Under the pieces are notes generated by a model. That model ran no database searches. It saw nothing but the letters and a program-made list of their open reading frames with translations, and was not told the DNA's origin. 64,000 nt of DNA from Salinicola corii (lineage in GTDB: Bacteria; Pseudomonadota; Gammaproteobacteria; Pseudomonadales; Halomonadaceae), in the NCBI RefSeq assembly GCF_008298015.1, contig NZ_VTPX01000007.1, forward strand, positions 124,001 to 188,000. The letters run 5' to 3'. The position numbers were made by a program, and so were the translations under genes. Below are positions 55,984 to 64,000 of this stretch, piece after piece; position 1 is the stretch's first letter; the number at the start of each line of letters is the position of its first letter.

Positions 55984-56142
55984 TCAGCGACCTCGCCCGC
56001 GAATCAACGAAACGACGAACAGGATCAAGAAGATCACGAACAATACCTTGGCAACCGTCGCGGCGGCGCCAGCGATACCGCCGAACCCGAGAACCCCGGC
56101 GATAATGGCGACGATAAGGAAAATCACGGCGTAGCTAAGCAT
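55984..56142 (-). CDS. DUF1328 (UPF0391, YtjA-like) small membrane protein
   Basis: 52 residues, almost entirely two hydrophobic helices ([42 protein letters not shown], shown here in part) ending in a basic RGRGR tail. Family members are widespread, stress-linked and uncharacterised. ATG 56142 follows AGGAAGAGTTGCC. Confidence 0.86.
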   Translation of the reverse strand: MLSYAVIFLIVAIIAGVLGFGGIAGAAATVAKVLFVIFLILFVVSLIRGRGR

Positions 56143-56281
56143 GGCAACTCTTCCTGTGCTGACCCATTGGACTTGCCCGTGCCCAGACATCCGGCCCGGC
56201 AAACCGCCCTCGTCTTCCGTGAGAGCAAGCTAAGCCTTGTCGTTCATTGCGTTTTCGTCAAGTTCGACGCGCGATCGAGGT

Positions 56282-57196
56282 TTAGTAAAACGAACTTTCT
56301 CCCGGGGGGCGGGTCTTGAAGCGCCGGTGCAACCAGAGGTACTGCTCTGGACGGCGGCGGATCGCCTGCTCGATAAAGGCGTTCACCTGAGCCGCGTCCG
56401 CCACATCATCGCCACTAGGGAAATTCTCCAGAGGTGGCAGATACTCCAGCGTGTAGGTTCGGTCATCCGGATTCCGGTGAAACATCAGCGGCATGACCGG
56501 CGCGCCCGTCATTCGGGCGATCTTGGCCGTCAACTTGATCGAAGCGGCAGGAACGCCGAAGAACGGCGCGAAGACGCTCACGTCACGGCCAAAATCCTGA
56601 TCCGGCGAGTACCACACGGCATGGCCGGACTTGATTCGTCGCACGACGCCGCGCAGATCATGACGATCGATGGCGTCGCCAAAAATACCGCGTCGGGCTC
56701 GGGTCATGAAATCCTCGAATACCGGGTTGTCATGGGGCCGGTAGACGACATCCGCAGGGAAGAAGAGCGAGTGCAGCGCGCCGCCGAGATCCAGCGTCGA
56801 GAAATGGATACCGATGATCAATGCGCCCTTTCCCCGCGCCATGGCGCGCTCCATGTGCTCGGTACCTCGGAAAGTCACGCGGTGGCGCAGGTGTTCGGGG
56901 TCGCGGCACCAGCCGGTCGCCGTTTCGAGAATGCCGATCCCGTTGGCGACGAAGGTCTTCCTGACCAGTTCCGCGCGTTGCTGATCGTTCAGCTCGGGAA
57001 AACAGAGGGCCAGATTGGTGTCGGTGATATGGCGACGCCGCTTCGCGAGCTTCCAGGTCAACAATCCGATGCCTCGTCCCAGCGCCAGCTTGAGTCGCCA
57101 GGGCAAGAGCGCTCCCGTCCGCATCAACCCGATGCCGAGCCAGGCGCCCCAGTAACGAGGATGGGCGCGGTTGGCAGGATAGACTTTCTTTGGCAT
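56282..57196 (-). CDS. LpxL/HtrB-type lipid A acyltransferase
   Basis: 304-residue inner-membrane acyltransferase that adds a secondary acyl chain to Kdo-lipid A. Features: an N-terminal membrane helix region (GAWLGIGLMRTGALLPWRLKL), the catalytic H-x4-D/E motif (GIHFSTLDLGG), VVYRPHDNPVFEDF, and WYSPDQDFG. The shortened loop sizes resemble LpxL/LpxP rather than LpxM. Start ATG 57196 has GGAAAGGAC before it. It follows alr on the same strand after 52 bases. Confidence 0.85.
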   Translation of the reverse strand: MPKKVYPANRAHPRYWGAWLGIGLMRTGALLPWRLKLALGRGIGLLTWKLAKRRRHITDTNLALCFPELNDQQRAELVRKTFVANGIGILETATGWCRDPEHLRHRVTFRGTEHMERAMARGKGALIIGIHFSTLDLGGALHSLFFPADVVYRPHDNPVFEDFMTRARRGIFGDAIDRHDLRGVVRRIKSGHAVWYSPDQDFGRDVSVFAPFFGVPAASIKLTAKIARMTGAPVMPLMFHRNPDDRTYTLEYLPPLENFPSGDDVADAAQVNAFIEQAIRRRPEQYLWLHRRFKTRPPGESSFY

Positions 57197-57248
57197 GTCC
57201 TTTCCGATTCTTTGTAGACGCCGGCCAGTGTAGCGAAAAGATGCCGCG

Positions 57249-58334
57249 TCAGGGCACCAGATACCGCCGCGGAACCCTCGGCAGTAGCCCGGTGAGCAGC
57301 GTGTAGCCAATGGTATCGCAATGCCTTGCGACTTCGTCGACACCAAGACCTCGACCCCATAACACCACCTCGCTGCCTACGCCGGCGTCGGGCAGATGGC
57401 TAATATCCACCGTCAGCATGTCCATGGAGACACGCCCGACCAGCGGACAGCGCTGACCATCGACCAGCAGTGGCGTGCCGTCGGCGGCATGCCGGTCATA
57501 GCCGTCGCCATAACCGGCGGCGACAATGCCGATTCGAGCCGGCCGGGAGGTGTGCCACCGCCCGCCATATCCCACCGGTTCTCCCATCGGCAGGGTCTGG
57601 ACGGCAATCAGGCGCGAGCGCAACGTCATCACCGGCTTCAACGACATACCGTCCGGCAACGCCCCCTCGAGCGGATTGCTGCCATAGAGCATGATGCCGG
57701 GCCGATTCCAGTGACCATGAGTGCGGGGTTTGGCCAGCGTCGCTGGCGAATTGGCGATACACAGTGGTGCTTCCAGCTGCTGCCGCACGGATTCGATTGT
57801 CTGCCACTGGCGCTCGAACTGCGACGGGTCGGCCTGATCGGCGCTGGCGAAGTGGCTGATCAAATGAAGATCCCGGACCCGGTCGCCAGCTGCCTGCAGT
57901 TTTGCCCAGCGATCGGCGAATGAGGCCGAATCGAAGCCGAGCCGATGCATTCCGGAGTCGAGCTTCAACCACACCGTCAGCGGCCGGGCAGGTGAGTAGT
58001 TCAACACGGCATTCAACTGCCAGTCGCTGTGGACGACCTGCCATAGCCCCAGCGCCTCGACACGCGCCAGTTCGTCGGTATCGAAGATTCCCTCCAGCAG
58101 TAGTATCGGCTGCAGGATGCCGGATTCACGCAGACTCTCGGCTTCTTCCAGCGACGCTACGGCAAATGCCGGCGCCACTGCCGCCAGCGCTTTGGCGCAG
58201 GCCACGGCTCCGTGGCCATAGGCATTTGCCTTGATCACTGCCATGGCGTGGCTACGAGGCGCAATCCGGCGGGCTACGGCGTAATTGTGACACAACGCGT
58301 CGAGATCGATGTCGGCGATGATGGGCCGGGCCAT
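57249..58334 (-). CDS. alr: Alanine racemase
   Basis: PLP enzyme that interconverts L- and D-alanine for peptidoglycan. The 361-residue protein carries the PLP lysine K35 in AVIKANAYGHGA, the HLISHFASAD block, the second catalytic Tyr region GIVAAGYGDGYDR, and VGRVSMDMLTVDIS near the C-terminus. It lies between tolC and the acyltransferase on the same strand; the tolC terminator separates it from the former. Confidence 0.95.
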   Translation of the reverse strand: MARPIIADIDLDALCHNYAVARRIAPRSHAMAVIKANAYGHGAVACAKALAAVAPAFAVASLEEAESLRESGILQPILLLEGIFDTDELARVEALGLWQVVHSDWQLNAVLNYSPARPLTVWLKLDSGMHRLGFDSASFADRWAKLQAAGDRVRDLHLISHFASADQADPSQFERQWQTIESVRQQLEAPLCIANSPATLAKPRTHGHWNRPGIMLYGSNPLEGALPDGMSLKPVMTLRSRLIAVQTLPMGEPVGYGGRWHTSRPARIGIVAAGYGDGYDRHAADGTPLLVDGQRCPLVGRVSMDMLTVDISHLPDAGVGSEVVLWGRGLGVDEVARHCDTIGYTLLTGLLPRVPRRYLVP

Positions 58335-58435
58335 GACGATTCCTTCGAAACAGTCGGACGGAAACCGGTATCAGCAACCGGCTGAGCCTCGTCATTTTAT
58401 CGCGTTCGGGAGCGTTCGCGGCATCGGAAACGACA

Positions 58436-58459
58436 ACGCCGCTGCCGTGGCAGCGGCGT
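58436..58459 (-). terminator. tolC terminator
   Basis: ACGCCGCTGCC and GGCAGCGGCGT form a perfect 11-bp stem with a 2-base loop, downstream of the tolC stop; on the minus strand it is followed by TGTCGTTTCC. Confidence 0.75.
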
Positions 58460-58490
58460 CGAACCAGGAGATTCCCTAACGACAAGGATT

Positions 58491-59963
58491 TCAGGGCGCA
58501 GATGGCGGCGTGGGACGCTTGCCGATATCGTCGACCGCCGACATATCGGTATCGTCGACCGATGTCAGCGACACGGGATTGCTGTCACGTAGCCAGCGAT
58601 TGGTACCGCGAATCACATCGAGACTGAGCACACCAGCCTGCTGCCTTAGCTGGAGCAAATCCGTTACGTAGGTATAGCGGGCATCGGCGTAATCGGAGAT
58701 CGATTCGTAAAGCGACTGCTCCGCATCCAGCACGTCGACGATATTGCGCGTCCCGACCTCGTAGCCGGCGCGGGTCGCTTCCAGCGCGCTGCGACTGGAG
58801 ACGATGGCCTCCCGTTGCGCCTCAACCGATTCGACGTCGTTACCCACCTGAGTGAACAGCGAGCGAACCTGCTGGGTCGTGTAGCGACGCTGATCCTCGA
58901 AGTCGTACTGTGTCGCCTCCAACGTGTAGGTATTCTGCTGCACCGAAGCGCTGGTGGAACCGCCGGTGTAGATCGGAAGATTGGCCTGCACTCCTACCTG
59001 AAGGTCCTCGTTGTGGCCCCGCAGTTCGTCACGGTCGTTATCGGAGTAGGAGTAGTCCGCGAACGCATCCAGCGTCGGCAAGTGGCCGGCCTGAGCGATA
59101 TCGACACCGGACTTCGCCAACTCGACCGCGGCTTGAGCGTACTGAATGGAGGGACTGCTCGACAGGGCCATATCCACCCAATCGTCGCGATTGGCCGGTG
59201 CGGGCGGCTGAATCGGCAGGTCATCGTCCAGGCTTTCGATACTGGCATACTGCTGCCCGGTCAGACGCTCCAGCGTCTCGAAACTCACCTGCAGATCATT
59301 CTTCGCGGCGATGCGCTGGGCTCGCGCCGAATCGAAAGCGGCCTTGGCTTCGTTGACATCGGTGATCGCCACCAGGCCAACGTTGAATTGCTCGTTGGCT
59401 TGTTCGAGCTGACGCCCGATTGCCTTTTCCTGGGCTTGACGCGCATCCAGAACTTCCTTGGCGCGCAGAATCTCGAAATAGGCCTCGGAGACATCGTAGA
59501 GCAACTGCTGCTGATCGATTTCCAACTGCAGTGCCTGCTGGCCAACCTGCTCCTTGCTCTGCTGGTACTCGTACCAATTGGTGGCGTCGAACAACGCCTG
59601 CGTTACGTTAACGCCCAGGCTGGTACCGTTGTAGTCTTCACCGGAAGAGGACGTACTACTAGATGTTCCACCCTGGCTCGCTCCAGAACCAGCATAGCTC
59701 TGACTGTCCAGCGAATTGTAGCGATAGATGCTACCGGTGGCGCTGACCTGGGGCAGCAAATCGCCTCGCTCCACGTCCTGGCCGGCTTCGGTGCTTTTGA
59801 ACGTCGAGCGCGACGAATTCAATGTGGCGGAATGCTCCAGCGCGTCCTGCGTGATGGTCAACAGGTCCGCCGCATGAACCGAGGGGGCGAACGCTGCCAC
59901 GGCCAGCAGCGAGATAGCATGTCGCAGGGGGGAGCGCGACGGCAACGAAATGAGAGGCGACAT
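58491..59963 (-). CDS. tolC: TolC family outer membrane channel
   Basis: 490-residue outer-membrane efflux/type I secretion tunnel. It has a signal peptide (LRHAISLLAVAAFAPSVHA) and two OEP repeats with the alpha-helical barrel; the two halves share the pattern around EYQQSKEQVGQQALQLEI and TQQVRSLFTQV, and VGTRNIVDVLDAEQSLY is a TolC hallmark. Residues 90-115 contain a Ser/Gly-rich surface loop (GASQGGTSSSTSSSGED). Start ATG 59963. No RND or type I partner is adjacent, as in E. coli. Confidence 0.93.
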   Translation of the reverse strand: MSPLISLPSRSPLRHAISLLAVAAFAPSVHAADLLTITQDALEHSATLNSSRSTFKSTEAGQDVERGDLLPQVSATGSIYRYNSLDSQSYAGSGASQGGTSSSTSSSGEDYNGTSLGVNVTQALFDATNWYEYQQSKEQVGQQALQLEIDQQQLLYDVSEAYFEILRAKEVLDARQAQEKAIGRQLEQANEQFNVGLVAITDVNEAKAAFDSARAQRIAAKNDLQVSFETLERLTGQQYASIESLDDDLPIQPPAPANRDDWVDMALSSSPSIQYAQAAVELAKSGVDIAQAGHLPTLDAFADYSYSDNDRDELRGHNEDLQVGVQANLPIYTGGSTSASVQQNTYTLEATQYDFEDQRRYTTQQVRSLFTQVGNDVESVEAQREAIVSSRSALEATRAGYEVGTRNIVDVLDAEQSLYESISDYADARYTYVTDLLQLRQQAGVLSLDVIRGTNRWLRDSNPVSLTSVDDTDMSAVDDIGKRPTPPSAP

Positions 59964-60272
59964 CGAGACATTTCCTATCGTTGAGCACTGAAGACGATAC
60001 CAAACCGACCACGCGAGTCCATGTCGGCATGCACAAGCCGGAGCCGCTATCGACATCGCCCAGGTACCCAATCATGGCTGTTTTCTGGCGGACTCGAGAC
60101 GCCGAGAAGCGTCGACGTCATCCGAAACCATACAACAAACGACCGAGGCGCCAGCAGTTTCGCTGACGCCCCGGCTTGAGGTTTACATACAATGCCGCAT
60201 GTATGCGACTGGATCAATAGTCTGATAGGTCTCCACCATCATTTGCGTATTTGAGGCGCTGCGGAGATCCAC
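59964..60272. other. 309-base region between rpoS and tolC
   Basis: Both genes read on the minus strand, so this holds the rpoS terminator and the tolC promoter. GGCGCCAGC (60147-60155) pairs with GCTGACGCC (60162-60170) with one mismatch, and on the minus strand TCGGTCGTTTGTTGTATGG follows, a likely terminator. A second inverted repeat is CATACA/TGTATG near 60186-60205. I looked for an rsmZ-like RNA, which lies here in Pseudomonas, and did not see the GGA-loop pattern. Confidence 0.5.
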
Positions 60273-61247
60273 CTACTCGAAAATCGAATCCATCGATAAC
60301 CCCTGCTTCTCCAGCATCCGGCGCAGCTTCTTCAGCGCCTCGACCTGAATCTGGCGCACGCGCTCCCGCGTCAACCCGATCTCCTCGCCAACTTCCTCGA
60401 GGGTGGCAGCTTCATGACCGCGCAGGCCGAAACGCCGCAGAACGACTTCCCGCTGCTTGTCGCTCAACTCGACCAGCCACTCGTCGACGTGCTGCTTGAC
60501 GTCGTCATCGACCAGATTGGACTCCGGCCCGACCTCGTTTTCATCGGCCAGCGTGTCGATCAGCGGCTTGTCGCTCTCGGCCCCCATCGGATAGTCGACC
60601 GAGGATACGCGCTCGTTGAGCCCCAGCATTCGCTTGACGGTACCGACCGGCTTGTCGAGAAACTCGGCGATCTCTTCGGCCGTCGCTTCGTGATCGAGCT
60701 TCTGCGTCAACTCGCGGGCCGCCCGCAGATAGATATTGAGTTCCTTGACCACATGAATCGGCAAGCGAATCGTGCGCGTCTGATTCATCAATGCCCGCTC
60801 GATGGTCTGACGAATCCACCAGGTCGCATAAGTCGAGAAGCGAAACCCGCGTTCAGGATCGAATTTCTCCACGGCGCGAATCAAACCCAGATTGCCCTCC
60901 TCGATCAAGTCGAGAAGCGACAACCCACGGTTCAGGTAACGTCGGGCGATCTTGACCACCAGGCGCAGGTTGGACTCGATCATGCGCTGGCGTCCAGCCG
61001 GGTCCCCATTCTGCGCGAGCCGGCCGTAGTGCACTTCTTCCTGTGGCGTCAGTAGCGGAGAGAAACCGATCTCGTTGAGATAGATTTGCGTCGCATCAAG
61101 GCTATGGTGGTAGGAGTTCTCTTCACGGTTCAACGCCTTTTCGAAGGCGTCTTCATCATCCTTGCGACCCGTGTTATCGCCATCGACCTCCGTAGTATCG
61201 ACACCGTCGAGCTCAACATCCTGAATTTCCCGTTCAAGCATGCTCAT
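60273..61247 (-). CDS. rpoS: RNA polymerase sigma factor RpoS
   Basis: Master sigma factor of stationary phase and general stress. The 324 residues have sigma region 1.2 ([16 protein letters not shown]), region 2 ([17 protein letters not shown], then [19 protein letters not shown]), region 3 and region 4 ([30 protein letters not shown]). Start ATG 61247 (MSMLERE) with GGGGG nine bases upstream; a second ATG follows at 61241. nlpD is upstream as in most gammaproteobacteria, so the main promoter is probably inside nlpD. Confidence 0.96.
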   Translation of the reverse strand: MSMLEREIQDVELDGVDTTEVDGDNTGRKDDEDAFEKALNREENSYHHSLDATQIYLNEIGFSPLLTPQEEVHYGRLAQNGDPAGRQRMIESNLRLVVKIARRYLNRGLSLLDLIEEGNLGLIRAVEKFDPERGFRFSTYATWWIRQTIERALMNQTRTIRLPIHVVKELNIYLRAARELTQKLDHEATAEEIAEFLDKPVGTVKRMLGLNERVSSVDYPMGAESDKPLIDTLADENEVGPESNLVDDDVKQHVDEWLVELSDKQREVVLRRFGLRGHEAATLEEVGEEIGLTRERVRQIQVEALKKLRRMLEKQGLSMDSIFE

Positions 61248-61556
61248 GTCCACTACCCCCAATCTTGGCTTCCTGAGTACCTCGCCATGACGGCACCCCG
61301 CCATGGCGACCGCGTATTCCTTGCAGTCTTGTAAACATCCCTGGCCAAGCGGCCATCCCGCCACTATCGGAGACTCTCTTTCCCGAGCCAGCTGCTCGAC
61401 GACACCTATTTGCCTGAACTACTTCGAGTGCGGCGGTTCGGATGCATCTATCGGTAACGGCTTCGGGGCGGCCTCTTGGCAGCAGTCCAGGCTTCGTACG
61501 GAAACGGACTAAGCACGTCGAGTTTCCGCACGACTATCTGGAGCGCCGATGCAGAA
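61248..61556. other. 309-base nlpD-rpoS intergenic region
   Basis: This forms the proximal rpoS leader. It contains the hairpin at 61494-61533, which resembles the ends of the family A repeat. No gene is apparent. The rest is of ordinary composition. Confidence 0.45.
61494..61533. repeat. Collapsed family A repeat (hairpin) in the rpoS leader
   Basis: TCGTACGGAAAC (61494-61505) pairs with GTTTCCGCACGA (61522-61533) at 11 of 12 positions. The left arm with its flank, AGGCTTCGTACGGAAAC, matches the end AGGCTCTGTACGAAAAC of the 17.5-kb element. It is about 247 bases upstream of the rpoS start and just downstream of the nlpD stop. Confidence 0.6.
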
Positions 61557-62744
61557 TCAGCGCGCGGGCAGGTATTGTAATGGGTCCTGAGGTTGTCCGT
61601 TCACGCGAACCTCGAAATGTAACTCGACCTGGTCAGCATCCGTCTGCCCCATGGTGGCTATCGTCTCTCCGGCCTCAACGACGTCGTTTTCCTTGACCTT
61701 CAACGAATCGTTGTGTGCATAAGCGCTCAAGAAGCGATCATTGTGCTTGAGAATGATGAGGTTGCCATATCCCCGCACGCCATCGCCGGCATACACCACA
61801 ATCCCTGGTCCGGCTGCTTTGACAGGTTGCCCCTTTTGTCCCGCAATATCAATGCCAGGGGTTATGTTCGAATCGTCATCGAACTTGCCCACCAGTTGCC
61901 CATTTGCCGGCCACTGCCACGGCACATTTTCGACCGGCTTGTAGGTCCTGCTGGAACGGTCCGGCGCACCGCTGGGTTCGCCGGCGACCTCGGTACCGGC
62001 ATCCTCGCCAGCCGCCGTTTTCGTGCTCCCGGCATTGATGGAAGCAGAAGAAGATGACGACCCTGTGTCAGCGGTCCCGGAAGAGGCGGAAGCGACGTCT
62101 TCCGCGGAGCCGGCCGGCTGACGGGCGTCGGCGTTGGTGCTGCGCTCTCCCGCGTTATCTGATGAGCCATCCTGGGCGGCGTTTGCGGAGGAATTGGCGT
62201 TGCGGGTACTATCGGCGGCGCCATTCTGGGCATAGACCGGCCCGGGGGACGAGCCACTGCCGCTCTCTGTCTGTCCGTTACCTTGTGAAGAACCCTGCGC
62301 GCTACCGCTACTGGCACTACCACCGTCAGACGGCAGCAGCCAAGAGGGGTTGTCGTCACCGCCCGCACTCTGGGCTCCGCTACCCTCCCCGGCACCGAGC
62401 CCCGTCGCCGTCACCCCACCACTGCCGGAACCGCTGCTGGCGATGGCTTGTCCGCCACCGACACTCGCTCCGGACTGCAACCTCAGTTGCTGTCCCGGTT
62501 CCAGACGATAGGGTGGTGAAATGCCGTTGATCTGGGCCAGGTCGCGGAAGTCGACACGGTTCTGCCAGGCGATTCCGTAGATGGTATCGCCGCTCTTCAC
62601 CGTGTAGGTCGAAGGTGTCTCGCTATTGCGGCTGATGGAGAGATCCTGTACCTGCGGCCGTCCGCTCGAAGTGGTACAGGCGCTCAAGCCGGCGGCGACG
62701 AGAGGGAGAAGCCCCAGTAACAGTGCGGTGCGACGCTTACTCAT
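61557..62744 (-). CDS. nlpD: NlpD: LysM/LytM lipoprotein activator of cell-wall amidase
   Basis: 395-residue lipoprotein: signal peptide with lipobox LSAC, LysM domain (TYTVKSGDTIYGIAWQNRVDF), a 160-residue Ser/Gly/Ala-rich linker, and a C-terminal LytM (M23) domain. The LytM active site is degenerate: the first His before GIDIAG is absent, and H-x-H reads ELHFE. That fits NlpD as an activator of AmiC rather than a hydrolase. The linker is much more Ser/Gly-rich than in E. coli. Upstream of rpoS, as usual. Confidence 0.93.
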   Translation of the reverse strand: MSKRRTALLLGLLPLVAAGLSACTTSSGRPQVQDLSISRNSETPSTYTVKSGDTIYGIAWQNRVDFRDLAQINGISPPYRLEPGQQLRLQSGASVGGGQAIASSGSGSGGVTATGLGAGEGSGAQSAGGDDNPSWLLPSDGGSASSGSAQGSSQGNGQTESGSGSSPGPVYAQNGAADSTRNANSSANAAQDGSSDNAGERSTNADARQPAGSAEDVASASSGTADTGSSSSSASINAGSTKTAAGEDAGTEVAGEPSGAPDRSSRTYKPVENVPWQWPANGQLVGKFDDDSNITPGIDIAGQKGQPVKAAGPGIVVYAGDGVRGYGNLIILKHNDRFLSAYAHNDSLKVKENDVVEAGETIATMGQTDADQVELHFEVRVNGQPQDPLQYLPAR

Positions 62745-62796
62745 GAGATAAAGTCCTTTTTCGAAACGGAAAGCCCGAGGATGCTGGCGACACGCG

Positions 62797-63717
62797 TCAG
62801 GTCGTGACCTCTTTGCGCTCTCCCAGGCACATTACCACTACGACGCCGAGGATGATCAATGCCACCGCCAGCCCCCACTGGGAGGACTGCCCCGTGACTG
62901 CGGCGTAGTCCGACGGCGCCAGATAATGGTAGGCCAAGGCCACTTGCTGCCCATCGGCCGCCATGCGATAGCTGGCTATCTGCCGCCAGGGCCACAATTG
63001 CGGCAACGAACCCAGGATGAAGCCGACGATCGTCATCAACGTCATGGCATGGTGGTAACGCAACAGCCAGGACAAAAGACGGGAGAACGTGAACAACCCG
63101 AGCAGGCAACCGGCGCCGAAGATCGCGATGAGCCCAAGGTCGAAATTCTTGATGCCGCTCATCACGGTGCCGTAGAGCCCCATCACCAGCAGCAGAAAGC
63201 TACCCGATACGCCGGGCAACAGCATGGCGCTGATGGCGATCGCGCCGGCCACGAACAGCGTCGCATCGCCAGCCTGGCTCATGTCGGGCAGCAGGCGCGG
63301 TAGAAATGCGGCCAGCAGCAAGCCCAGCATCACCGGGAGCAGATAACGCCAGCGCCAATGGCCGACCTGCCGCATCACCACCCATGCCGACGCCAGCACC
63401 AGCCCGAAGAAGAAGGCATTGAGCAACAGCTCGTGATGGCTCATCAGCCAGGTGACCAGATGCGCGATCGTCACCAGACTGATACCGATGCCCAGCACCA
63501 GCGGAACCAGAAAGCGTAGATTGAGATAGATGACAAGACCGGCAAGACCTTGCTGGCGCCAGACACCGAAGGCCCCTGGACCGAAACGCCTGATGGTCTC
63601 GATCAGCTCTTCGTAGATACCCACGACCAGGGCGATGGTCCCCCCGGAAACTCCCGGAACGGCATCCGCCGCTCCCATACCCATACCTTTCAATACGGTT
63701 TTCGCGATGCGCTTCAA
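62797..63717 (-). CDS. DUF368 polyprenyl-phosphate transporter (PopT-like)
   Basis: 306-residue polytopic membrane protein. The signature GMGAADAVPGVSGGTIALVVGIYEE (given in part) at the N-terminus and a second GVSGS block (AMLLPGVSGSFLLLVMGLY) define DUF368, whose members were recently shown to recycle undecaprenyl phosphate across the inner membrane. The start is TTG 63717, overlapping the pcm stop as TTGA, with GGGAG about seven bases upstream. So pcm and this gene are coupled, inserted between pcm and nlpD. Confidence 0.9.
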   Translation of the reverse strand: MKRIAKTVLKGMGMGAADAVPGVSGGTIALVVGIYEELIETIRRFGPGAFGVWRQQGLAGLVIYLNLRFLVPLVLGIGISLVTIAHLVTWLMSHHELLLNAFFFGLVLASAWVVMRQVGHWRWRYLLPVMLGLLLAAFLPRLLPDMSQAGDATLFVAGAIAISAMLLPGVSGSFLLLVMGLYGTVMSGIKNFDLGLIAIFGAGCLLGLFTFSRLLSWLLRYHHAMTLMTIVGFILGSLPQLWPWRQIASYRMAADGQQVALAYHYLAPSDYAAVTGQSSQWGLAVALIILGVVVVMCLGERKEVTT

Positions 63718-64000
63718 CGAATGACTCCCTCAAGCAATGGCACGAAACGCACCTCTTCCAGACGCTGATGATCGAACGTCAGCCCACGCCGGCGTACCCG
63801 AGTCAGCCACTGCTGCCCCTCCGCGTCCGCCAGCGGAGCGATAAGAACGCCACCGTCACGCAACTGGGACAGCAACGTCTGAGGAAGCTCGCTGGCGCAT
63901 GCCGTCAACAGGATGACGTCGAACGGCGCCGCCTGTGGCCAACCCATGCCGCCATCGGCATGGCGCAGATTGACGTTATGTGCGCCCAACCGCGTCAGCC
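63714..64000 (-). CDS. pcm: Protein-L-isoaspartate O-methyltransferase, C-terminal part (runs off the window)
   Basis: The last 94 or so residues of Pcm, a cytoplasmic SAM-dependent repair enzyme that methylates isoaspartyl residues in aged proteins. Visible: LTRLGAHNVNLRHADG, FDVILLTACASELPQTLLSQLRDGGVLIAPL (a Rossmann-fold strand and the family ELPQ.L..QL..GG segment, given in part). The frame is open past 64000. Overlaps the downstream gene by four bases. Pcm-nlpD-rpoS is the conserved arrangement, here interrupted by popT. Confidence 0.9.
   Translation of the reverse strand, partial: LTRLGAHNVNLRHADGGMGWPQAAPFDVILLTACASELPQTLLSQLRDGGVLIAPLADAEGQQWLTRVRRRGLTFDHQRLEEVRFVPLLEGVIR

Noticed and set aside
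60072-60272. An RsmZ-type small RNA downstream of rpoS
   Set aside because: This is its location in Pseudomonas, but the region lacks repeated GGA motifs in hairpin loops on either strand.

Overview
The window is about 64 kb of GC-rich chromosome from a gammaproteobacterium, most likely a halophile of the Halomonadaceae (Halomonas, Salinicola or Kushneria type). This placement is inferred from gene content and order: Rsd/AlgQ next to dsbB, the nudE/yrfG/hslR/hslO/pckA block, nrdR-ribD-rib-nusB-thiL-pgpA, pcm-popT-nlpD-rpoS, and a glucosylglycerate (osmolyte) gene set. Gene density is high. I see no rRNA, tRNA, CRISPR, prophage or transposase gene.

Layout. 1-11.7 kb: housekeeping genes, mostly on the minus strand (rppH end, a HAD-IB phosphatase, rsd, dsbB, gshA, tex, pckA, the heat-shock pair hslO/hslR, yrfG and divergent nudE). 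11.8-26.4 kb: an accessory-like stretch with a small acidic exported protein, a LysR regulator divergent from a UxaA-family sugar-acid dehydratase and KdgT, a Gfo/Idh/MocA oxidoreductase, a 1125-residue fusion of a molybdopterin oxidoreductase with a flavin/2Fe-2S reductase, an acyltransferase, an SDR, a DMT exporter, queH, a frameshifted LysE exporter and a small lipoprotein. 26.4-36 kb: an AsrA-type second Lon, a YdgA-like protein, and the operon nrdR-ribD-ribBX-ribH-nusB-thiL-pgpA, in which ribE is absent and the RibA half of RibBX is degenerate. 36.2-40.3 kb: a glucosylglycerate module (phosphorylase, synthase, phosphatase). 40.5-44.5 kb: a D-galactonate (De Ley-Doudoroff) operon dgoR-dgoD-dgoA-dgoK. 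44.7-59.9 kb: glyA, the ybbA/ybbP exporter divergent from tesA with overlapping start codons, zntB, a SelW-like protein, an MFS carrier, a short LOV photoreceptor, ettA, an lpxL-like acyltransferase, alr and tolC. 60.2-64 kb: rpoS, nlpD, popT and the C-terminal part of pcm.

How the genes connect. Two sugar-acid loci (uxaA/kdgT and dgo) feed 2-keto-3-deoxy sugar acids towards central metabolism. The glucosylglycerate genes can build the osmolyte from 3-phosphoglycerate and can also recover glucose-1-phosphate from it. General-stress functions are scattered through the window (rpoS, Hsp33/Hsp15, AsrA-like Lon, Rsd).

The least explained items are: a dispersed family of about 145-150 bp terminal-inverted-repeat elements, with internally deleted hairpin derivatives, in at least seven intergenic sites; the orphan molybdo-flavo-iron-sulphur fusion; and the repeat-bearing gap inside the dgo operon. 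Functions were assigned by reading motifs and recalled family resemblance, with no database search.
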